From a virus, in the IMG/VR virus record IMGVR_UViG_3300030419_006472, positions 50,209 through 114,208 of that record: DNA of 64,000 nt. The stretch is one strand, 5' to 3'. The notes beneath the pieces were generated by a model. It saw only the letters and a program-made list of their open reading frames with translations, was not told where the DNA came from and searched no databases. Made by a program: the position numbers and the translations under genes. Positions 57,965 to 64,000 of this stretch are shown in pieces. Every line of letters starts with the position of its first letter. The stretch's first letter is position 1.

Positions 57965-58470
57965 GGTAAATAATTCGCCGTACCTAAGTTATAATTACCA
58001 TCAGGTACTTTAGTTTGCTGACCTACATCGATTGTTTTATCTTCTGCTTCTGCAGGCTTCAGCTGTACTTCTCCTTGCTCTCCTTTAACTGGTCGAGTTG
58101 CTCGTGCTTCCTCCCACGACATATCAAATTCTAACAATTCTACAGGTATTGTTAAATTATGTGAAAAGAACCCTGGGTTAACTTCAACAACGATATCTGC
58201 ACTATCCCAATTTTGTGAATCAGTAGCTTCTGCTTGATTAGGGTTCCTCGCATCATATAAATTCTTTTTTATAGTAGAAAGCATAAGATATTTGCCCTGC
58301 TCAACTAATGTTAAAATCTCATTTACATAATTTTGCCTAGCTTCACCTAGACCTTTATACCAATCAGATGACTTGCAAGTACTTTTAATTTTAACATAAT
58401 CTCCAGCAACCGGACCGGGTCTAGTAAACTGACCAATTTGTTCTTCAAATAATGTATCGAACTTACTCAT
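57961..58470 (-). CDS. late hypothetical protein (169 aa)
   Basis: Starts MSKFDTLFEEQIGQFTRPGPVAGDYVKIKS, an opening like other small late proteins in this genome, then an alpha/beta core and a Lys/Glu/Thr/Pro-rich tail. The late octamer is 6 nt before its ATG. It converges on gene 44 with a 4-nt overlap. Function unknown. Confidence 0.6.
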   Translation of the reverse strand: MSKFDTLFEEQIGQFTRPGPVAGDYVKIKSTCKSSDWYKGLGEARQNYVNEILTLVEQGKYLMLSTIKKNLYDARNPNQAEATDSQNWDSADIVVEVNPGFFSHNLTIPVELLEFDMSWEEARATRPVKGEQGEVQLKPAEAEDKTIDVGQQTKVPDGNYNLGTANYLP

Positions 58471-58476
58471 TTCAAT

Positions 58477-58484
58477 TATTTATT
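58477..58484 (-). promoter_or_regulatory. late promoter octamer AATAAATA
   Basis: Minus-strand AATAAATA, 6 nt before the ATG at 58470, divergent to the gene 25 promoter. Confidence 0.55.
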
Positions 58485-58501
58485 GTTTTAAGCACTTATA
58501 A

Positions 58502-58509
58502 ATTAAATA
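58502..58509 (+). promoter_or_regulatory. late promoter octamer ATTAAATA of gene 25
   Basis: ATTAAATA, 7 nt before the ATG at 58517. Confidence 0.6.
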
Positions 58510-58516
58510 ATTATAC

Positions 58517-58999
58517 ATGGCGATTAAGCTCGACATACTTAAAGATAGAAAGAATGCAGATGCATATCGTAAATTCTCTTACGCAGATTTAAGATTAGAT
58601 CTAGATCTTAATAGTCATATACCATCTACTCCAGTAGGTATCAGTAAAAATCCTATAGATTTTAGATTAAGCTATGATGAAAATGCTATTTTTAATTCTA
58701 TTAAAAACATCTTTAATACAAAGAAAGGGCAAAAGATTTTAAACCCTTCATTTGGCTTAGATTTAGAAGTATTTTTATTTGATAATATTTCTAAAGAAAA
58801 TGGAGATGTTATTGGTAAAACAATATATGAAGAATTACCTTTACATGAACCTCGTATAACAGTAGAAGCAGTTAATGTTGTCGCTAGACCAGATGATAAT
58901 GAATATGAAATAACCATGTCTATTATTATTCCTCCGTTAGGTAACAAATCAGCAACATCAACTGGAATATTAACAGAAGGAACTTTTAAATACATTTAA
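58517..58999 (+). CDS. 25: baseplate wedge protein gp25
   Basis: gp25 nucleates the sheath at the baseplate. The 160-aa protein shows the W-like core DENAIFNSIKNIFNTKKGQKILNPSFGLDLEVFLFD (split, near residues 55-90), ending EPRITVEAVNVVARPD and a beta strand pair, as in T4 gp25 (132 aa). It is the first gene of the wedge operon leading into gene 6. Confidence 0.92.
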   Translation: MAIKLDILKDRKNADAYRKFSYADLRLDLDLNSHIPSTPVGISKNPIDFRLSYDENAIFNSIKNIFNTKKGQKILNPSFGLDLEVFLFDNISKENGDVIGKTIYEELPLHEPRITVEAVNVVARPDDNEYEITMSIIIPPLGNKSATSTGILTEGTFKYI

Positions 59000-59002
59000 C
59001 CC

Positions 59003-60862
59003 ATGAGTCATTATACAACAAATACAGAACGATCTAATATAACAGAGTTCGATTTACCGACAAACGCATATGCTGGTTTTGACGCACAAACCATGCGTGA
59101 TTTAATTATTAATCGTCTTAACAACGATTCGACAATTAATTTTACAGATCAAAATTTCGAAGGTAGTAATATTTCTGTGCTTATAGACATACTCGCATAC
59201 ACATACCATACATTATTATTTTACTTAAACCAAACAAGCGCAGAGAGTAATTTTGCTGATGCCGAGTTATATGAAAATGTAAATCGAATTGTAAAGTTAA
59301 TAGGTTACAAACCAGCTGGACCGCAAACGTGTATATTACCAATTAATGTAACAGGAAAAGCAGCACTAAGTAAAGGTTATTATACAATACCGAAATTTAC
59401 CTTTAGTACCGGTAGCGGTCAAACATTTACTACTATAGAAGATATAACGTTTGAAAAAACAACAACAACTGTCGAAACAATCGACCCTGTTGGTAATACA
59501 TTAATGTATGAAGGTACTGTAGAAGAATATCCAGTAATATCTCCACTGGGTGAAAATTACGAAACAATATTTTTAAATCCTGGTGGAGACGTATTAATAG
59601 ATCATTTTAATATTTTTGTTTATGTTAAGGAGACAAATGAGCAAAGTAAATGGTATGAATGGAGCAGAACACCGAGCTTGTTTTTATCAAACCCGAATGA
59701 TAGACATTTTGAAGTTACATATAATGAAAATAAAAAATATGAACTCAGATTTGGAAATAATATTAACGGTAAGAAGTTAAACGATGGGGACTCTGTAGCA
59801 ATATATTATATAAAATCATCCGGTACTCGAGGCAAAGTAACAAAAAATACATTGAACGCTAGTAATATAAATATCTACAATACTACACAATTCGATGAAA
59901 TATTTGCTGATGTCAAAGACACATCACTTAATTATGTAAGTATATCCGCTTCACCTAATATTACTTTAACTAATACTGAAGATAGTACGGAATTCGGTGA
60001 ACCAGAATCTGTATCAGAAATCAAACAAAACGCTCCTAGATTCTTTAGTTCGGAATATAGATTAACAACCAAAGCTGATTATAAGAGTTTTATACAACGT
60101 AATTATAAAAGCTTTATATATGACTGTGCAGTATTTAATAATAGCGATTATACAAACAATTATTTAAAATATATAAACGATGAATTAGGTTTAACAGACT
60201 ACACTAAAGATACAAACGCATTAATGAATCAATATTATTATGCAGATAGTGCTGATTCGAATAATATATACTTAATTATTGTCCCTAAACTACGTAAAGA
60301 AAAATCCGTGGTTACTCGGTCTAACTACTTACCAACTGCATTGAAAGAAAAAATACAATTAGAGATTGAACAGTATAAACTATTAAATAGTGAAGTTACT
60401 TTTCTCGATCCAGTTTATTTAAATGTTGATATAGGACTTAAATCTGCTGGAGAAGATTCTAGTACAGCATTTAGAAACACTACTGAGATACATTTACGTA
60501 GGGATTCTCGAACATTAATTAATGAAGCTCAATTAAAATCAAGTGTGTTTAATATAATAGCGTCATATATTAAAAAATTAAAATTAGGAGATACAATAAA
60601 TGTAAGAGATTTAAATAACGATATTGAAGCCATTAAGGGCTTAGTCGATTTTAAAACAGTAAGAACAGATTCAGGTCTAGAGATACCGGGGTTGTCATTA
60701 TGTGTTTTTAATCCTATATATAACGGAAAGGATATAAAATTTATTGACACAACGTTAAAACTAAAACCATATCAAATACCATACATACAAAATGAAGTAG
60801 CCTTAAAAGATAAAATTAAAGTTATGAGTGTGTTGGAAAGTAAAGCTATAGTAGAATATTAA
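59003..60862 (+). CDS. 6: baseplate wedge protein gp6
   Basis: gp6 forms the wedge ring. The 619-aa protein begins with a DLPTNAYAGFDAQTMRDLIINRLNNDSTINFTDQNFEGSNISVLIDILAYTYHTLLFYLNQTSAESNF segment (split; near 15-85), which closely fits T4 gp6 and P2 J. A baseplate-J-like middle includes RFFSSEYRLTTKADYKSFIQRNY (split, near 345). T4 gp6 is 660 aa. It starts 3 nt after gp25. Confidence 0.92.
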   Translation: MSHYTTNTERSNITEFDLPTNAYAGFDAQTMRDLIINRLNNDSTINFTDQNFEGSNISVLIDILAYTYHTLLFYLNQTSAESNFADAELYENVNRIVKLIGYKPAGPQTCILPINVTGKAALSKGYYTIPKFTFSTGSGQTFTTIEDITFEKTTTTVETIDPVGNTLMYEGTVEEYPVISPLGENYETIFLNPGGDVLIDHFNIFVYVKETNEQSKWYEWSRTPSLFLSNPNDRHFEVTYNENKKYELRFGNNINGKKLNDGDSVAIYYIKSSGTRGKVTKNTLNASNINIYNTTQFDEIFADVKDTSLNYVSISASPNITLTNTEDSTEFGEPESVSEIKQNAPRFFSSEYRLTTKADYKSFIQRNYKSFIYDCAVFNNSDYTNNYLKYINDELGLTDYTKDTNALMNQYYYADSADSNNIYLIIVPKLRKEKSVVTRSNYLPTALKEKIQLEIEQYKLLNSEVTFLDPVYLNVDIGLKSAGEDSSTAFRNTTEIHLRRDSRTLINEAQLKSSVFNIIASYIKKLKLGDTINVRDLNNDIEAIKGLVDFKTVRTDSGLEIPGLSLCVFNPIYNGKDIKFIDTTLKLKPYQIPYIQNEVALKDKIKVMSVLESKAIVEY

Positions 60863-63393
60863 TGAGTACGTCGACAGATAGTAATAATGACCCTAACGAA
60901 TTGCCGGTTTCGTTTACAGTGACTGTTAATACTTCTGGAACTAACCCAGATAGTGTTGATAGTCATCCACTAAAAGCATCTCATGCTGGGTTTACTCGTA
61001 TATCAAAATTTACAGTAGAGCCTGTTCTCTCAGCTGCTGACCATTTATCTAAACTTGATCTAGCAAATCTATTTGATAGTAAAGTATCTAATCGTATAGC
61101 AAAATGGGATTTTGGTGATGGGTATACATTAAGCGGCACAGATGCATTTAGGGCTACACATACATATAATGTACCAGGAATTTATACAGTTGCAGTTTTC
61201 TTATACGATAAAGACAGTAATGCGTATAGATCGACATTTACAGAAACAATATCAATCTTTAATTACGCAAATACAAGCCTTGCTGTAGAAACTCGGAATA
61301 TAACAGAAGCTGATGGAGCAAATGCTAGAGCTTTATTCGCCGGTGAACGTAAAACATTTAATATGGAAACCACGGCGACCTGGCAAGACATACCAGATCC
61401 AGATGAACCTGCAACATTCTTTTTTACGTCAAGTGGTAGTATAGCAAAACCATTTGATTTTAATAATAAGTACGGGCATATAGTACCGTTTAATGCTTAT
61501 TATGATGAAAATAATAATATAATTAATAACGTTAACGGGTTACAATCAACACTACACCCGCATTATTTTTATGTAGGTACTAATAATACAATAAAAGAAT
61601 GTACAAAGAGTCAAGCTTTTTCTAGCGAAAATACTGATGCTCATCTTTTATATTCAAGCACAGATGAATACTTTAGTAAAGCTGCTCCACAAGTTCGTAG
61701 ACCTATTAAGTTTCAATATCTTGATGATATACCAACCGGTCAAGTAAATTTATTAATACGATTAGATACAAGTAAGCACAGAGTAAAAAACTTTTATGTA
61801 GATAATATAGAAACAGATATTAATAATAGTGGTCGAAACTTTTTAGAAACAGATGTTGCTCGTCCAATAGTTAAAGACAAATCTACTATTAACAAAAATG
61901 TAGGCACTACTATTGGTATACCAGTAAAAATCCAAACACCATTTACTAAGCGATTATCGTTTACATCTACTGGAATGAAAGAGATGTCCAGTATACAATA
62001 CAAACGTCAAGGTGATCCGTTTCAAGTATTCGTGGCTCTAGCTGATGAAAAACTAAACATTGCAAAATTTTATAATACGTTTTACTTACTAGCAGGAGCT
62101 AATAACCCACCTCAAGACAGACAATTGGCTTATGAATGGACAGATGGTACAACTACTTCAACATCTAACATTAGCAGTTTATGTACAGAGTATTTTCCGT
62201 ATGACGGGACAGTGACGGCTTTAAGTAGTTATGCATATTTTAATATTACTCCTCTTGAGTCCGGAACATGGACGTTGAATATAACAGGAAGATTAGATTC
62301 ATTTGACTCTGTAACTGCTGGTCTTACTTCATTAGGAAAAACTATAGATTACGATTCTGATGGTCCATTAGGCCCGGTAACAATCGGGACTAGCTCGGGA
62401 ACCGCAATAGGCGGTGATAAACTAATTATGGGGTCTTATACCTTTACTGTATTTCCATCTACTAACGATGTAGAGATTTATAAAGTTAATGAAGATGTAG
62501 ATTATTCAAATATATTAAAAAGTTACAGATTTCAATCCTTACAACATGAATACGATAAACTATTTGACGGTATTTTCACATCATTTGTAGGTGAAGCAAG
62601 CTCAAGCCCAACAACATTCGGTAAAACAATTTTTGAAAAAATTGCAAACTTTACAATGAATAATAGTGATGTTGATTTCTGTAGTGTTAAGTCACTTGAA
62701 TCTTTTTATCATTTTCTTAATGAAGATATAGATACATCATTACCAGATGCTCCACCTGAGCTAAGAAGAATGTATGATTTATTTAGTGTAAAGATTACTA
62801 GATTATTAGGTGATTATGAGCGGTATAATAGAAGTTTTGACACTCAGTTTTATACATCATCTGCTTCTAGAAGGAATATAGATTTTGATAATAAAATTAC
62901 AACATCTACTTACGTAGTAACCGCTGGTAAACCGTTTGTTGCAAGACAGAAATTTAATAATGAGTTTATTTTTATTAACCCTCAGCAAATTCCAAACTTA
63001 AGTGCTCATGCGACACTTTCAGGATCAGGAGTTGGTGCAATAGTACATCCTAACCCCGTTTTAACTACGTACCGTTTAACTGCATATAATGCACTTAGAG
63101 AGGGTGTTGCATGGTCAACATCTCCTGGTCTGTCTACTGACCCTACGGGGACATATACTCAAGTACCATTAACTGCCTCTGGAGTCGGTACATGGGGTTG
63201 GCCACTAGATACAACTGTTGTTGGTGCATCTGGATTAGATTTATTATATGATTTTTATCCGTTTTCAGAATATAGTATTGTTTCTGATGAAAACGTACAA
63301 AATAATATTATAGACTATAATAATAAATACAATTCTGTTGCAAGGTCAGTTTCATCTTTAAGCGCGTCGTGGGATCCTGTTGGCGGAGTATAA
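60862..63393 (+). CDS. large baseplate/virion protein with PKD domain
   Basis: The 843-aa protein carries a PKD-like Ig domain at about residues 78-120, with the WDFGDG motif and THTYNVPGIYTVAVFLYD strand. The middle is beta-rich and Ser/Thr/Asn-rich, and it includes an RLLGDYERYNRSFD helical part near 655. It follows gene 6, where T4 has gene 7 (1032 aa) or gene 8, but is not clearly a homologue of either. A surface or host-glycan-binding role is plausible for a PKD domain. It shares a base with gene 6's stop. Confidence 0.7.
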   Translation: MSTSTDSNNDPNELPVSFTVTVNTSGTNPDSVDSHPLKASHAGFTRISKFTVEPVLSAADHLSKLDLANLFDSKVSNRIAKWDFGDGYTLSGTDAFRATHTYNVPGIYTVAVFLYDKDSNAYRSTFTETISIFNYANTSLAVETRNITEADGANARALFAGERKTFNMETTATWQDIPDPDEPATFFFTSSGSIAKPFDFNNKYGHIVPFNAYYDENNNIINNVNGLQSTLHPHYFYVGTNNTIKECTKSQAFSSENTDAHLLYSSTDEYFSKAAPQVRRPIKFQYLDDIPTGQVNLLIRLDTSKHRVKNFYVDNIETDINNSGRNFLETDVARPIVKDKSTINKNVGTTIGIPVKIQTPFTKRLSFTSTGMKEMSSIQYKRQGDPFQVFVALADEKLNIAKFYNTFYLLAGANNPPQDRQLAYEWTDGTTTSTSNISSLCTEYFPYDGTVTALSSYAYFNITPLESGTWTLNITGRLDSFDSVTAGLTSLGKTIDYDSDGPLGPVTIGTSSGTAIGGDKLIMGSYTFTVFPSTNDVEIYKVNEDVDYSNILKSYRFQSLQHEYDKLFDGIFTSFVGEASSSPTTFGKTIFEKIANFTMNNSDVDFCSVKSLESFYHFLNEDIDTSLPDAPPELRRMYDLFSVKITRLLGDYERYNRSFDTQFYTSSASRRNIDFDNKITTSTYVVTAGKPFVARQKFNNEFIFINPQQIPNLSAHATLSGSGVGAIVHPNPVLTTYRLTAYNALREGVAWSTSPGLSTDPTGTYTQVPLTASGVGTWGWPLDTTVVGASGLDLLYDFYPFSEYSIVSDENVQNNIIDYNNKYNSVARSVSSLSASWDPVGGV

Positions 63394-64000
63394 AGAGTGG
63401 AAAAAGCATTACGAAGAAGTTTTTAATGCATCAGAACTACCTACTCTATATAATAATTACCTTACTGAGTGGAAAACAGAAAAATTAGAAAGAGAAGTAG
63501 ATGATGATCTTTATGTAAGAAATATATATACCCAATTTCTTAAAAATATAAATCTTAGTACAATAGATAATAATGTTGTAAGGTTTCTTGATCGAATCAA
63601 GACTACTAACATTTATGAATTAGAATTAGCTGTACATTATTATTCTGAAATAATAAAAGATCAATTAAAACATGTTCGCGATTTAAGAGAAGATTTTAAG
63701 TTTACTAAGACAAAAAACAAACTTAAATCTTCAAAAGTCGGAATAACAAATTACCTTAAAAATTTTATCATACGGTTACTTAACGATAAAACATTTATTA
63801 CTGAAGGTACTAATACACTAGTCGATGATATAAACATACCAAAAATTGCGAATAATTTTAGTATTAATTTAAATACATATGCATCAGACGAGTTTGTATA
63901 TAATTTTCATAAAGTAGATAAAAACCTCGTTTTAAATATACCACAAAAGGTTCTCGATGAAGTACCTAATATTAGTCAGGTATTAACGGTTAATAAAGAC
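63380..64000 (+). CDS. putative baseplate/virion protein, 3'-truncated by window edge
   Basis: A plus-strand frame stays open from an in-frame TAA at 63359 to the end of the window. The TTG at 63380 is the best start (AEYKEWKKHYEE), overlapping the PKD gene by 14 nt; CTG at 63377 is the alternative. The 207 visible residues are helical, Lys/Asn-rich, with HVRDLREDFKFTKTKNKLKSSK near residue 105. It probably belongs to the wedge cluster (gp7/gp8-type) but no motif confirms this. Confidence 0.55.
   Translation, partial: MAEYKEWKKHYEEVFNASELPTLYNNYLTEWKTEKLEREVDDDLYVRNIYTQFLKNINLSTIDNNVVRFLDRIKTTNIYELELAVHYYSEIIKDQLKHVRDLREDFKFTKTKNKLKSSKVGITNYLKNFIIRLLNDKTFITEGTNTLVDDINIPKIANNFSINLNTYASDEFVYNFHKVDKNLVLNIPQKVLDEVPNISQVLTVNKD

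Noticed and set aside
57955-57998. Inverted repeat near the end of gene 44 (AGGTA...TACCT)
   Set aside because: The stem is only about five base pairs with no T-run, so a terminator is not supported.
1-64000. tRNA genes, CRISPR arrays, insertion sequences
   Set aside because: Intergenic space is very small and no cloverleaf, spaced repeat series or transposase was noticed on reading; a covariance-model scan would be needed to exclude tRNAs fully.

Overview
The window is a strongly AT-rich, gene-dense stretch of a large T4-like (contractile-tailed, myovirus) phage genome, most likely from a marine host. The evidence is a near-complete T4-type replication and recombination set (family B polymerase gp43, clamp gp45, clamp-loader ATPase gp44, helicase gp41, primase gp61, SSB gp32, a probable gp59 loader, UvsX, UvsY, UvsW, gp46/47 and a 5' nuclease), the late sigma factor gp55, large terminase gp17, neck gp14, tail sheath and tube gp18/gp19, and baseplate proteins gp48, gp53, gp25 and gp6. 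Portal, prohead protease, major capsid protein and clamp-loader small subunit were not seen here, so they probably lie outside. No tRNA, rRNA, CRISPR array, insertion sequence or integrase was seen.

Layout. Positions 1-7219 (minus strand): a partial P-loop kinase, queE, a small gene, queD, a membrane protein, two tiny genes, and a tandem array of six SGNH-hydrolase-like paralogues. 7271-7909: folE. 7910-10657 (minus): a nucleotidyltransferase, an unknown gene, a PDDEXK nuclease and an ADP-ribosyltransferase-like protein. 10722-34072 (plus): the replication and recombination block, carrying queC, a GMP reductase-like gene, a class II amidotransferase, two glycosyltransferases and two nucleotide-sugar genes. 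34073-38306: short late genes on both strands, including gp14 and an acidic probable scaffold or virion protein. 38320-40821: terminase and a tube-like protein. 40818-43653 (minus): an accessory island with a Tat-exported DUF1552 protein, a 4Fe-4S ferredoxin, tiny proteins and rmlA. 43737-64000 (mostly plus): tail and baseplate genes, interrupted by an early dut-44 island at 56540-57964.

How the genes work together. FolE, QueD, QueE and QueC make the 7-deazaguanine base preQ0, which points to DNA guanine hypermodification. The class II amidotransferase two genes after queC could be the amidating half of a split Gat-QueC, giving archaeosine-type bases. The DNA-inserting transglycosylase (DpdA) is not in the window. 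RmlA, RmlB and a plant/giant-virus-like bifunctional epimerase-reductase would make an NDP-L-rhamnose-type sugar without a separate RmlC, and two glycosyltransferases could use it.

Regulation is unusually readable. Six sigma70-like promoters place the -10 box 6-7 nt before the start codon, and a seventh places it 8 nt before. About twenty T4-late octamers (NNTAAATA) mostly sit 5-7 nt before ATG or GTG. Both classes therefore predict leaderless mRNAs. Two conspicuous exceptions, the tail sheath and an internal start in the acidic protein, have a longer leader with an AAAGG ribosome-binding site. The DUF1552 protein and the ferredoxin resemble genes I associate with Planctomycetota/Verrucomicrobiota, a tentative clue to the host.
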